Source: Bog-756 sp963727075 (GTDB lineage: Bacteria > Actinomycetota > Acidimicrobiia > Acidimicrobiales > RAAP-2). From it: a DNA stretch of 64,000 bases. The stretch lies in contig CAVSET010000006.1 in NCBI GenBank assembly GCA_963727075.1, forward strand, positions 1,116,001 to 1,180,000. The letters are read 5' to 3'. Made by a program: the position numbers and the translations under genes. Of this stretch, positions 43,684 to 53,552 are shown piece by piece. Position 1 is the stretch's first letter, and every line of letters starts with the position of its first letter. The notes beneath the pieces are model-generated. The model saw nothing but the letters and a program-made list of their open reading frames with translations, was not told the origin of the DNA and searched no databases.

Positions 43684-45031
43684 GTGACCGACGAGCAGTC
43701 CCGGGCGGGTGAGGCCACCGAGCTCCTCCAGCACCTCATCCGAAACCGGTGCGTGAACGACGGGACGGTCGCTTCCGGCCAGGAACAGCGCAATGCCGAC
43801 CTGCTCCGGGACTACCTCGGCGGGACGGGGCTGGACATCGAGACCTACGAGCCCGAACCGGGTCGGACCTCGCTGGTGGCCAAGCTCCACGGTTCCGATC
43901 CCTCGGCACCGTCGCTCACCCTTCTCGGCCATACGGACGTCGTCCCGGCCACAGCCGGCGACTGGCACCACGATCCGTTCGGTGGCGAGCTCATCGACGG
44001 CGTCGTCTGGGGTCGGGGTGCCATCGACATGCTCGACCTCACCGCCACCATGGCCACCGGCCTGCGTCACCTCGCCCGCCAGGGGTTCCGCCCGGTCGGC
44101 GACCTCACCTACGTGGCGGTCGCCGACGAGGAGGGACTCGGAACGCACGGGGCCGAGTGGCTCTGCCGGCACGTGGCTGACGAGGTCAACGTGGACTACG
44201 TCATCACCGAGTCGGGTGGTTTCCCCATGGATGCCGTCGACGGGGCCACTCGCCTGCCGGTCATCGTCGGTGAGAAAGGGGGCTTCTGGTGCAAGCTCGA
44301 CGGTCCAGGGGACCCCGGGCCACGGTTCTCAGCCCCTCCGGACCGACAACGCCCTGGTCAAGGCGGCCGAGCTCGTCCGCCGTATCGACGAGTACCGGCC
44401 CCGAGGCCCAGATGCACGAAGCCTGGACCCGGTTCATCGAGGGGATGGGGTTCCCGCCGAGCTGGCCGAGCCGTTGCTCGATCCCGAACGCATCGACGCG
44501 TTCTGTGCCGAGCTCCCCTTCGTCGGCCTGGCCCGCCAGGCCCATGCCTGCACCCACACCACCCTGGCGGCCACCACCGTGCGGGGCGGCAGCAAGGTCA
44601 ACGTCATCCCCGATCGAGTGGAGCTCGAAGTGGACATCCGGTCCCTTCCCGGCTGGGACGCCGCCGATGTGCGTGCCATGCTGGACGAGGTGGTCGGCGA
44701 CCTGGCCGGTGACGTGGCCATCGAGTTCGGATCGGAAGACGAGGCGACGACGTCCCCGATCGACACACCCCTGTGGGATGCGCTGCAACGGGTCAGCCGG
44801 GTGTTCTACCCCGAGGCCCGCACCGTCCCCTTCCTGACGGCCGGGGCTACCGACGCCCGGTTCCATCGGGCGCTCGGCAGCGTGGCCTACGGGTTCGGGC
44901 TGCACAGCCGGGCCATCGGGTTCGAGGACTACGGGGCCATGTTCCACGGGGTCGACGAGCGGGTCGACGTCGAGTCCTTGCGCCTCTCGACCGAGATGTG
45001 GATCGCCCTCGCCCACGATTTCCTGGCCTGA
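43684..45031 (+). CDS. M20/M28-family metallopeptidase (three frameshifts)
   Basis: About 449 residues after repair. N-terminal part LLQHLIRNRCVNDGTVASGQ, metal-binding LTLLGHTDVVPATAGDWHHD (His and Asp), VVWGRGAIDMLDLTATMATG, and VADEEGLGTHGAEWLCRHVA with the catalytic EE. After an extra G near 44299 the frame reads GTPGHGSQPLRTDNALVKAA; a C-run error at 44399-44402 leads to EAQMHEAWTRFIEGMGF; a missing C at 44453-44455 restores AELAEPLLDPERIDAFCAEL. The lid and C-terminal half follow, ending HDFLA, with the last metal His in RFHRALGSVAYGFGLHSR. Peptide or acylamino acid hydrolase; substrate unknown. Confidence 0.88.
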
Positions 45032-45142
45032 CCGCCTGCGGGCCCGGGGTGATGCCTGGGTGGCCTCCCAGATCAGCTGACCGGGTCGAAACCACTCGAC
45101 GGGGTCCGACCAGGCCGACCGGAACCACAGGTCGAAAAGGAG

Positions 45143-48100
45143 CTACCCGATGGCCCGGGCGAGCAGGTCGTCCTGCTCCAGCCGATGGAGGGCAACGCTC
45201 CCCGAGGCCGGGCTCGCCGATTCCGCCCTGCTCACGTGGCGCAGGACGTGGGTCTCCCGCAGCAACCCGGTGCAGCCGGCCGTGGACGAAGTTCCAGGCC
45301 CCCATGTTCTCGGGCTCCTCCTGCAGCCACACCACCTCTCGCGCGCCGGGGTAGCGGTCGAGGATTCCGCTGATGGCCGAGGTCGGCCAGGGGTACAGCT
45401 GCTCGAGCCGCACCACCGCCACCTCCCTGCCGGCGTCACCCAGCTCGTCCCGGCGGCCGATGGCGTCATAGGCGACCTTGCCGGCGCACAGCACCACCCG
45501 CCGCACGACGGCGGGATCGGCGTCCTCGTGACCGAAGGACGGATCGTCCAGCACCTCGGCGAACGAGCCGGTGGTGAAGGCGTCGACCGGGGAACGGGAC
45601 TGGCGTGACCGCAGAAGCGACTTGGGGGTCATCACGATGAGCGGTCGGCGCACGGCCCCCCTCACCTGGGAGCGGAGCAGGTGGAAGTACTGGGCCGCGG
45701 TAGTGGGCTCGGTGACCCGCAGGTTGCCCCGGGCACAGAGGGTGAGCAGTCGCTCGAGGCGGGCCGAGGAATGCTCGGGCCCCTGGCCTTCGTAACCATG
45801 GGGCAGCAAGAGCACGAGACCGGACCTCTGGCCCCACTTGTCCTCCGCGGCCACGAGGAAGTTGTCGACGATGATGGCGGCGCCGTTCCAGAAGTCGCCG
45901 AATTGGGCCTCCCAGGCCACCAGGTCATCGAGGGCCTCCACCGAGTACCCGTATTCGAAACCCACACAGGCATACTCGGAGAGGAGTGAGTCCAAGATGG
46001 TGCACCGCCCTCCCCCGAGCGAGGCCAACGGCACGAACTCACGTCCGTTGGTGACATCGACCAACACGGCATGCCGCTGGGAGAAGGTGCCTCGGCGGGT
46101 GTCCTGCCCGGTCAGGCGCACATTGGTCCCCTCGGCCAGCAGCGATCCGATCGCCAGGGCCTCGCCGAGAGCCCAGTCGATCTCGCCGTTGGCCACCATC
46201 TTGTCCCGCTGCTCGAACTGGCGGGCCAGCTTGGGGTGGACGACGAAGCCGTCCGGCACGGAGCGAACCGCCTCGGCCACACGGGACAGCAGTCCCGCAT
46301 CGATCCCCGTCGGCACCGCCGGGAGCTCGAGGTCGGGGACGACGTACTGGGGAAGCACCGGGGCCGGTTCACCCCCTGACTCGGCTTCGGCCCTCGTCTC
46401 ATCCAACGCCGCCTGCAGGCGGGCGGAGAAGTCGTTGAGGGCCTGCTCGGCCTCATCCAGCGAGATGTCCCCCCGGCGGACCAGCGATTCGGTGTAGAGC
46501 TTACGGACCGAGCGCTTGGCCTCGATCAGCGAGTACATGAGCGGCTGGGTGTAGCTCGGGTCATCGCCCTCGTTGTGCCCATGGCGCCGGTAGCACACCA
46601 TGTCGATCACCACGTCCTTGTGGAAGGCCTGGCGGAAACCGAATGCCAGCCGGGCGGCCCGTACGCACGCCTCGGGGTCGTCGCCGTTCACGTGGAAGAT
46701 CGGTGCCTGGACCATCTTGGCCACATCGGTCGGGTAGACGGAGGTCCGGGCGGCCTCCGGGGCGGTGGTGAACCCGAGCTGGTTGTTGATCACGAGGTGC
46801 ACGGTGCCGCCGGTCTGGTAGCCGGGTAACCCCGAGAGATTGAGGGTCTCGGCTACCACCCCCTGGCCGGCGAAGGCCGCATCCCCGTGGACCAGGACGG
46901 ACAAGACGGGGAACGCGCCCTCCGGCCCGGGCTCGACCTCGAGGTCCGGGTCTCCCCCACGGCCACCACTCAGGGCATCCACCTTGGCCCGCGTCATGCC
47001 CTCGACCACCGGGTCGACCGCCTCGAGATGGGACGGGTTCGAGGCCATGGTGATCGGGATCGACCGTCCCGAGTCGGCCACGAACGACCCCACCGCGCCC
47101 TTGTGGTACTTCACGTCGCCGGAACCCTGCACCGACTCGGGATCGAGGTTGCCCTCGAACTCCTCGAAGATCTCGCCGTAGGACTTGCCGACGATGTTGG
47201 CCAGGACGTTGAGCCGGCCGCGATGGGCCATGCCCATCACCGCCTCGTGAAGTCCCTCGGCCACCGCTTCCTGCAGGATGGTGTCGAGCAGGACGATGGC
47301 CGACTCCGCACCCTCGAGGCCGAACCGCTTCTGCCCCACGTACCGCGAGTGGAGGAACCGCTCGAAGACCTCGGCGGCGTTCAACCGGCCCAGGATGTGG
47401 CGCTGCTCTTCGGGCGAGAGCACGGACGGCACCCCTTCGAGATGCTGCTGGATCCATTTCTTCTGCTCGGGATCCTGGATGTGCATGTACTCGACGCCGA
47501 GCGTCCGGCAGTAGGCGTCTCGCAGGATGTGGAGGATCTCGTCGAGGGTGGCCATGTCCTTGCCGGCCAGGCCGTCGGCCACGAACTGGCGCGGCAGGTC
47601 CCAGATGGTCAGCCCGTAGTGAAGCGGGTCCAATTCGGGATGGAGGTCAGGAGGCTCGGCATCCAGCGGGTCGAGGTGGGCGATGAGATGGCCACGGACC
47701 CGGTACATGTTGATGAGGGTATGGACGTGCACCTGCTTGATCAGGCGGGAATGACCCTCGAGGTCGTCGTGGATGGCGTTGGCATCGACCTCCCAACGCA
47801 CGGGCTCGTAGGGGATCTCGAGGGACTCGAAGACATCGTGGTAGAAGCCGTGCTTGCCGCTGAGGCACTCGGAGACATAGGCGAGGAAGAGCCCCGACTC
47901 CGCTCCCTGGATGATGCGGTGGTCGTAGGTGGAGGTCAGGGTCACCGTCTTCCCGATCCCCAGCTCGGCGATGGTGCGGGGGTCGGCGGCCTCGAATCCG
48001 GGCGGGACGGTCAAGGCCCCGACTCCCACGATCAGGCCCTGGCCCGGCATGAGCCTCGGCACGGACTGGACCGTGCCGAGGGTGCCCGGGTTGGTGAGGG

Positions 48101-48992
48101 TGACGGTGGTGCCGTTGAAGTCGTCGGGCCCGATCCGGTTGGTGTGGATCTTGCGCACCAGCTCCTCGTATGCGGCCACGAATCCGCGGAAGTCCAAGGA
48201 CTCGGCATCGGTGATGCAGGGGACCAGGAGCGTGCGGCTGCCGTCCGCCTTCTCGACGTCGACGGCCAACCCGAGCCCCACGTGGTGGTGGCGGACCACA
48301 CCAGGCGTGCCTTTCCCGTCCGCGTCGGCCACGAACGAAGCGTTCATGGCCGGCACCGCCGCCAACCCCTTGACCACGGCGTAGCCGATCAGGTGGGTGA
48401 AGCTGACCTTGCCTCCGGTGGTGCGGAACAGCTGGTTGTTGACGATCCTCCGGTTGACCTCGAGGAGCTTGGCCGGGACCACCCGCACGCTGGTGGCGGT
48501 CGGGACGGACAGCGACGCTTCCATGTTGGCCACGATGCGACCGGCGGCGCCGCGCAGGGGGACGGCGGGTTCCGATCCGGCGGCCGTGGTGGGCTGGCCA
48601 TCCGGCCCAGCCACCGAACCCCGGCCGGCCGGTTGGGCGGGCGCGGGGGGGCGCTCCGGCCGGACCGAGGTGGTCATGGAGGACGGAACCGCCGAGGGCG
48701 GAGCGGCCGAGGTTGACGATGCCCCCGGCGTCCGGCCACCGACCGACGTGGCCGGCGGGAGGGAGGGCGCCGCGGTGTCGGCGGATTTGGCGGCCGCCGG
48801 GGCCGACACCGCGACCGGTCGATAGTCGGCAAAGAACTCCCGCCAGGAGTCGGAAACCGACGTCGGGTCGGCCAGGAACCGCTCATACATGTCCTCGACC
48901 AGCCAGGCGTTCGGCCCGAACGCACCGGCACCGGCAGCGTCTCGCGTCCGGTCCGGCCTCGTCGAGCCGTCACCGTCGTCGCTGTCCTGCAT
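45143..48992 (-). CDS. kgd: Multifunctional 2-oxoglutarate metabolism enzyme Kgd (frameshift near C-terminus)
   Basis: About 1,282 residues after repair. Actinobacterial fusion of an E2-type succinyltransferase domain and the E1 thiamine-diphosphate dehydrogenase/decarboxylase. N-terminal FGPNAWLVEDMYERFLADPT, a Pro/Ala linker, then the acyltransferase with TSTYDHRIIQGAESGLFLAY (catalytic His near residue 357). The E1 part has VEYMHIQDPEQKKWIQQHLE, GMAHRGRLNVLANIVGKSYG and NGDDPEACVRAARLAFGFRQ. An extra base in the CCC at 45266-45268 shifts the frame; repaired, the end is HVSRAESASPASGSVALHRL to a TAG at 45143-45145. Start ATG 48992 lies seven bases after TAGGCT. Confidence 0.94.
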
Positions 48993-48999
48993 CCGTCTC

Positions 49000-49005
49000 A
49001 GCCTA
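49000..49005 (-). promoter_or_regulatory. -10 box TAGGCT of kgd
   Basis: TAGGCT, seven bases, ATG 48992. Confidence 0.45.
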
Positions 49006-49145
49006 CCGGGGCGGCCAGGTGGCAACGCCCTGCCGCGCTGCTGCACGCGTCCCGGGTTGGCCGGGCGTTCCCGGGGTCGGTCCCAGCACCGGAGGAGATG
49101 ATCGGAAGGCGACCGGTCCGTCAGGCCGGTCGCCGGGCGATCGGT

Positions 49146-49178
49146 CGCCTGTGGCCCGGGCGATCCGGGCCACAGGCG
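49146..49178 (-). terminator. Strong hairpin downstream of hup
   Basis: CGCCTGTGGCCCG pairs with CGGGCCACAGGCG (13 bp, perfect) around a seven-base loop, eight bases after the HU stop. A likely intrinsic terminator of the GC-rich, U-poor kind; it also separates hup from kgd. Confidence 0.7.
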
Positions 49179-49185
49179 AGGGTTC

Positions 49186-49500
49186 CTACTTGGCCGCGGT
49201 CAGCTTGGGGGCCGGAGCCTTGCCGTTCACGATCTTCTTGAACGAAGCCCCGGCCGACACCTTCGGGCTCTTCGACGCGCCGATCTTGATTGATTCGCCG
49301 GTCTGCGGGTTGCGACCGGTCCGCGCCGCGCGCTGGGCTCGATCGAACGTCAGGAAGCCGGTGAGGACCACCTTCTCGCCCTTTGCCACGTTGGCCACCA
49401 CGACGTCCTCGAAACCTCCAAGGACGGTGGCAACGTCCTTGGAGCTCGATCCGGTGTGGGCGGCCACCGCCGTGATCAGGTCGGATTTGGAAATGGGCAC
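49186..49500 (-). CDS. hup: DNA-binding protein HU
   Basis: 104 residues. Opening MPISKSDLITAVAAHTGSSS, dimerisation helix and the HU/IHF signature GEKVVLTGFLTFDRAQRAAR with the DNA-binding arm GRNPQTGESIKIGASKSPKV. It lacks the long basic tail of the second HU gene at 61.2 kb. GTG 49500 is preceded by GAAGGAGA, so this gene has a leader: -10 TAGGCT lies at 49522-49527. The basic C-terminus (GKAPAPKLTAAK) is short. Nucleoid compaction is the expected role. Confidence 0.95.
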   Translation of the reverse strand: MPISKSDLITAVAAHTGSSSKDVATVLGGFEDVVVANVAKGEKVVLTGFLTFDRAQRAARTGRNPQTGESIKIGASKSPKVSAGASFKKIVNGKAPAPKLTAAK

Positions 49501-49521
49501 AGTCTCTCCTTCGCATTCGGA

Positions 49522-49527
49522 AGCCTA
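49522..49527 (-). promoter_or_regulatory. -10 box TAGGCT of hup
   Basis: TAGGCT 21 bases upstream of GTG 49500, with AAGGAG between them; a leadered promoter in contrast to the leaderless ones nearby. Confidence 0.45.
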
Positions 49528-49606
49528 AACAATGCACGATCGGGGGCCCGGATGGGTGCATTTGGCGGATGGCGTGGCTGCGGACCAGCTGAAAGGCTGT
49601 GTCGCC

Positions 49607-50425
49607 GTGACCCGGACAGACCAGCTCGCCGTCACCGAGCACGTGCCGGATGGCCGGGCCGGGCCGCCGATGGTGGTGCTGGTCCACGGGTCCCTCGATC
49701 GCTCGGCCAGCTTCACCCGGGTGGTGCGCCGGCTCGACGACCTGCACACCGTGGCCTACGACCGGCGCGGCTATCACCGGTCGCGTGACGCCTTGCCCCT
49801 CAATGCCACGCTGGCAGGCCATGTCGACGACCTGGTGTCGGTCATCGACGGACGACCGGCGGTCGTCGTCGGGCACAGCTACGGAGGAGACGTGGCCATC
49901 GCCGCAGCCCTCCGGCCGGCGTCGCGACCTTCGATCCTGGCCGTGGCGGCCTACGAGCCTCCGATGCCGTGGTTGGACGTGTACCGTTCGGCGCCCGACG
50001 CCGCCCCACGGAATTCGCCGGTCGACAGCGACACCGGCGACCCGGAGGCCGCGGCCCAAGCCGCGGAACGGTTCTTCCGTCGGATGGTGGGAGACGCCTC
50101 GTGGGAACGCCTGCCCGAATCGGCCAAGGCCGCCCGCCGAGCTGACGGGCCGGCGCTGGCTTCCGAGCTGCGAGCCATACGTCTCGCCGAGGCCCCGTTC
50201 GACGTGGCCAGGCTCTCGGTACCGATCATCTACGGGCGCGGGGAGAGGTCGGCCGCCCGCCATCGCCGATCGGTGGCCTGGCTGGTCGAGCACACGCCCG
50301 GAGCCGAGTTGTTCGAGATCGAGGGCGCCTCGCACGGGGCCCACCTCACCCATCCCGATGCCTTCGCCGCCATGGTGCGCTCGGCCGTGGCACACGCCCA
50401 CCGGCCGACGGGCCCCGCCGGATGA
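49607..50425 (+). CDS. Alpha/beta-fold hydrolase
   Basis: 272 residues. VVLVHGSLDRSASFTRVVRR gives the oxyanion strand; AVVVGHSYGGDVAIAAALRP the nucleophile elbow (G-H-S-Y-G); VPIIYGRGERSAARHRRSVA the acid region and EGASHGAHLTHPDAFAAM the catalytic His. Substrate unknown. GTG 49607 is a weak choice (AAAGG lies ten bases upstream). It overlaps the next gene by four bases (ATGA), so the hydrolase and TIGR01777 protein are translationally coupled. Confidence 0.88.
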   Translation: MTRTDQLAVTEHVPDGRAGPPMVVLVHGSLDRSASFTRVVRRLDDLHTVAYDRRGYHRSRDALPLNATLAGHVDDLVSVIDGRPAVVVGHSYGGDVAIAAALRPASRPSILAVAAYEPPMPWLDVYRSAPDAAPRNSPVDSDTGDPEAAAQAAERFFRRMVGDASWERLPESAKAARRADGPALASELRAIRLAEAPFDVARLSVPIIYGRGERSAARHRRSVAWLVEHTPGAELFEIEGASHGAHLTHPDAFAAMVRSAVAHAHRPTGPAG

Positions 50426-51345
50426 ACGTCCTAGTGGCCGGAGGCTCGGGCCTGATCGGCACCGCGCTCGGCGATCGTCTGCGGGCCGACGGCCATCAGG
50501 TGACTCGCCTGGTACGCGGCCCGAGTGGGGACCGGCCGAAGAGCGACGAGGTCGCCTGGGAGCCGGGCCGGGGGGCCGTGGACATCGGACGGCTCGAGCG
50601 GGCCGGACGGATCGACGGAGTGGTCAACCTGGCCGGGGCTGGCATCGGGGACCGGCGCTGGTCCCGGTCCCGCAAGGAGGCCATCGTCAACAGCCGCCTT
50701 GACTCCACCCGGCTGCTGGTCGGCACGTTCGATCGCCTCTCGGCGCGCCCGACCGTGCTGGTCAGTGCCTCGGCGGTCGGGTTCTACGGCGATCGGGGTG
50801 ACCAGGTCCTCACCGAAGCCTCCCCGGCCGGAACCGGGTTCCTCGCCGCGCTGTGCCAGGCGTGGGAACGGGCAGCCGAGCCGGCGGCCGACGCTGGCAC
50901 CCGAACCGTGCTCCTGCGATCGGGAATCGTCCTCGCCCGGGCCGGGGGGGCGCTCGGCAAACAGTTGCCCCTCTTCCGTGTCGGGCTCGGTGGGCGGACG
51001 GGGTCGGGCAACCAGTTCCGCAGCTGGATCTCCCTTGATGACGAGATCGGCGTGATCGTGCGCTGCCTGGAGGACGGTGGCCTGTCCGGCCCGGTCAACG
51101 CCACCGCCCCCCACCCGGTCACCGATGGGGAACTGGCCAAGGCCATCGGCGCCGCCCTGCATCGTCCGGCCGTGGTGCGCGTGCCGGCCTCCGCCCTGCG
51201 GCTGGCGCTTGGCGCCGAGATGGCCGCCGAGTTCGTCCTCGGGGGCCAACGGGTGCTGCCCGCCGTCCTCGAGGCCCGCGGGCACCGGTTCACCCATGCC
51301 CACGTCGGAGCGGCGCTCCGGGCCGCCCTGTCGAGCCGGCCCTGA
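50422..51345 (+). CDS. TIGR01777-family NAD(P)-dependent epimerase (SDR39U1-like)
   Basis: 307 residues. Rossmann start MNVLVAGGSGLIGTALGDRL, family motif VVNLAGAGIGDRRWSRSRKE, VNSRLDSTRLLVGTFDRL, VSASAVGFYGDRGDQVLTEA with the Tyr of the SDR triad, and the C-terminal DUF1731 region HPVTDGELAKAIGAALHRPA. Reaction unknown for the family. It is coupled to the upstream hydrolase. Confidence 0.92.
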   Translation: MNVLVAGGSGLIGTALGDRLRADGHQVTRLVRGPSGDRPKSDEVAWEPGRGAVDIGRLERAGRIDGVVNLAGAGIGDRRWSRSRKEAIVNSRLDSTRLLVGTFDRLSARPTVLVSASAVGFYGDRGDQVLTEASPAGTGFLAALCQAWERAAEPAADAGTRTVLLRSGIVLARAGGALGKQLPLFRVGLGGRTGSGNQFRSWISLDDEIGVIVRCLEDGGLSGPVNATAPHPVTDGELAKAIGAALHRPAVVRVPASALRLALGAEMAAEFVLGGQRVLPAVLEARGHRFTHAHVGAALRAALSSRP

Positions 51346-51472
51346 CCAGCACCTGCCCGGTGGCGGACCTGCCTCCCGCAGCCGGTCGAGGCTGGCACGG
51401 TAGCCCACGATTACCATGGCGATGCCTCGGGACAGCCGGATGCCGGAGCAGAACGCAGAAGGGGGCTCATCA

Positions 51473-52729
51473 ATGACCGATGCCGCCGTCGAGGACGTCA
51501 GTGGCCCGTCAACGGCCGAGACGATCAGCCTCGACCAGTTCGAGCGCGAGGCGCGCGCCTTCCTCGACGCCAATGCCGCGAAGCGGCCGCCGGACACGTT
51601 CGTCTGGGGTGAGGGCTCGGACCACGTCGGCCTGTTTCCCGAGCGCACCCCTGAGCAGGCCCGCGCCGACCTGGACCATGCCCGGGCCTGGGCCCAGACG
51701 ACATTCGACGCCGGGTTCGGCTGGATCACCGGGCCTCCCGCCTACGGCGGTCGGGGCCTGACCCGCGATCATCAGCGCGCCTACAACGCCGTGGCGACCG
51801 ACTACAAGATCCCGTCGCAGGCCGTCTTCGGCATCGGCCTCGGCATGGTGGCACCGACCATCCTGGCCCACGCCACCGAGGAGGTGAGGGAGGCCTACCT
51901 GAAGAAGATGTACCGGGGCGATATCGTCGCCTGCCAGCTGTTCAGCGAGCCGGGCGCCGGCTCGGACCTGGCCTCCCTCCAGACCAAGGCAGTCCGCGAC
52001 GGCGACGAGTGGATGGTCACCGGCCAGAAGGTGTGGACGTCGGGGGCCCAGCTCTCGGACATCGGTGAGATCATCTGCCGCACCGACCCGGACCTGCCGA
52101 AGCACCGTGGGCTCACCGGATTCGTGGTGGACATGCATGCCCCCGGCGTCGAGGTCCGGCCGTTACGCCAGATGACCGGGGGTGCCTCGTTCAACGAGGT
52201 CTTCTTCACCGAGGTGAGGGTGCCCGACTCGCACCGGCTGGGCGAGGTCAACGGCGGCTGGACGGTGGCCCTCACCACCCTCATGAACGAGCGCGCCGCC
52301 ATCGGCGGGGGCGGTGGCGGCGTGGGCCTGCCCACGTCGACGCGGCTGGTCGAGCTGGCCAGGGTGGCGGGGCGTGCCGATGATCCGTTGGTCCGCCAGG
52401 AGCTCGCCTCGATCATCATCCACGAGCGTGTAGCCCGCTATGCGACGTTGCGGTCCATGGCCGCCATCGCCGCCGGCCAGCTCCCGGGGCCCGAGATGTC
52501 GATGGCCAAGCTGTCCCTCACCGCCAACATGGTGCGCACCAGCGAGCTGTTGGGCTCACTGCTCGGGCCGGCCCTGGTGGCGGACACGGGCGCCTGGGGC
52601 ACCTACGCGTGGTCCCAGTTCCTCCTGGGCGTCCCGGCCATGCGAATCGCCGGCGGATCGGACGAGGTCCTCCGCAACATCATCGGGGAGCGGGTGCTCG
52701 GCCTCCCGAAGGAACCGGCTCCGGCCTGA
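51473..52729 (+). CDS. Acyl-CoA dehydrogenase
   Basis: 418 residues. LDQFEREARAFLDANAAKRP; substrate and FAD region CQLFSEPGAGSDLASLQTKA; VTGQKVWTSGAQLSDIGEII; PLRQMTGGASFNEVFFTEVR; and the C-terminal helix bundle ending WSQFLLGVPAMRIAGGSDEV and IIGERVLGLPKEPA. The G-G-S-D-E-V-L-R-N motif near the end is typical. ATG 51473 follows GAAGGGGG. It is intact, unlike the first dehydrogenase gene at 15 kb, and belongs to a different branch (N-terminal extension, WTSGA). Confidence 0.93.
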   Translation: MTDAAVEDVSGPSTAETISLDQFEREARAFLDANAAKRPPDTFVWGEGSDHVGLFPERTPEQARADLDHARAWAQTTFDAGFGWITGPPAYGGRGLTRDHQRAYNAVATDYKIPSQAVFGIGLGMVAPTILAHATEEVREAYLKKMYRGDIVACQLFSEPGAGSDLASLQTKAVRDGDEWMVTGQKVWTSGAQLSDIGEIICRTDPDLPKHRGLTGFVVDMHAPGVEVRPLRQMTGGASFNEVFFTEVRVPDSHRLGEVNGGWTVALTTLMNERAAIGGGGGGVGLPTSTRLVELARVAGRADDPLVRQELASIIIHERVARYATLRSMAAIAAGQLPGPEMSMAKLSLTANMVRTSELLGSLLGPALVADTGAWGTYAWSQFLLGVPAMRIAGGSDEVLRNIIGERVLGLPKEPAPA

Positions 52730-52781
52730 CATCCGGCCGGCCGGGGGCCAACGGCGCCCCTGGCCACGAAGGACCGGCCCT

Positions 52782-53529
52782 TCAGCGGAACGCCATGTTG
52801 TCCACGAAGGCCCACGACCGGCGGTGTACCGAGGTCAGGCCGAACCCGGCCAAGGCGGTCCGGTGCACCGGTGAGGGGTATCCCTTGTTCCGGTCGAAGT
52901 CGAACGCCGGGAAGCTGGAGGACAGCGTCCGCATCATCCGGTCTCGGGTGACCTTGGCCACGATGGATGCGGCGGCGATCGAGACGCAGTGGGCGTCACC
53001 GCGGACGACCGTGCGCACATGGGGCGGGTCGTGGGGCAGGCCCGGCACGTCGGACATACCCGGCAGCTGGGAGGCGTCCGAGGGGTCGCTCACGTAGTCG
53101 AAGGCACCGTCCATCAGCACGGCATGGGGGGGTCGTCGCAGGCCGGCGAGCGCTCGTCGGGCGGCCAGTCGAAGTGCGATCGTCATGCCCAGCCGGTCAC
53201 ACTCGCCCGGGCCCGGCGTGGGCGACCGACCACTCCGTGCACCAGCCGGTGATGAGGGGGTAGAGGGTCTCCCGGCGCTCCTCGGTGAGCATCTTGGAGT
53301 CGCGGAGCCCCTCGGGAGGCGGGACGTGGCTCGGGAACACCACCACGCCCACCGACACCGGGCCGGCCCAGGCGCCGCGGCCCACCTCGTCGAGGCCGGC
53401 CACGATCCCGAACCCCTCGTCGCCGAGGGCCCGCTCGAACCGGTCGTCCGGCGAGAGCAACCGTTCGACAGGCTCGGGGACGGCCTTCTTCGCACCGCGA
53501 CGGCGGCCCCCTCGGGATCGCTTGTCCAT
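52782..53529 (-). CDS. rnhB: Ribonuclease HII (one frameshift)
   Basis: About 248 residues after repair. Removes RNA from RNA-DNA hybrids. N-terminal half in one frame: GFGIVAGLDEVGRGAWAGPV with the DEVGRG catalytic motif, then GLRDSKMLTEERRETLYPLI. An extra base in the CCC at 53206-53208 shifts the frame; repaired, GPGECDRLG leads into AVLMDGAFDYVSDPSDASQL, RGDAHCVSIAAASIVAKVTR (catalytic Asp) and NKGYPSPVHRTALAGFGLTS. It ends at 52782. Start ATG 53529 or GTG 53532, 5-8 bases after TAGGTT. In actinobacteria rnhB usually lies next to rplS and DUF2469; here it is 50 kb away. Confidence 0.9.
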
Positions 53530-53537
53530 CACCGGGC

Positions 53538-53543
53538 AACCTA
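53538..53543 (-). promoter_or_regulatory. -10 box TAGGTT of rnhB
   Basis: TAGGTT, five bases to GTG 53532 and eight to ATG 53529. Confidence 0.4.
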
Positions 53544-53552
53544 GCCGCAGGC

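Noticed and set aside
44847..45142. Kgd extension past 45143 to 44847
   Set aside because: Out-of-frame translation after the indel at 45267, overlapping the M20 gene; the repaired frame ends at 45143 with a Kgd-like C-terminus.
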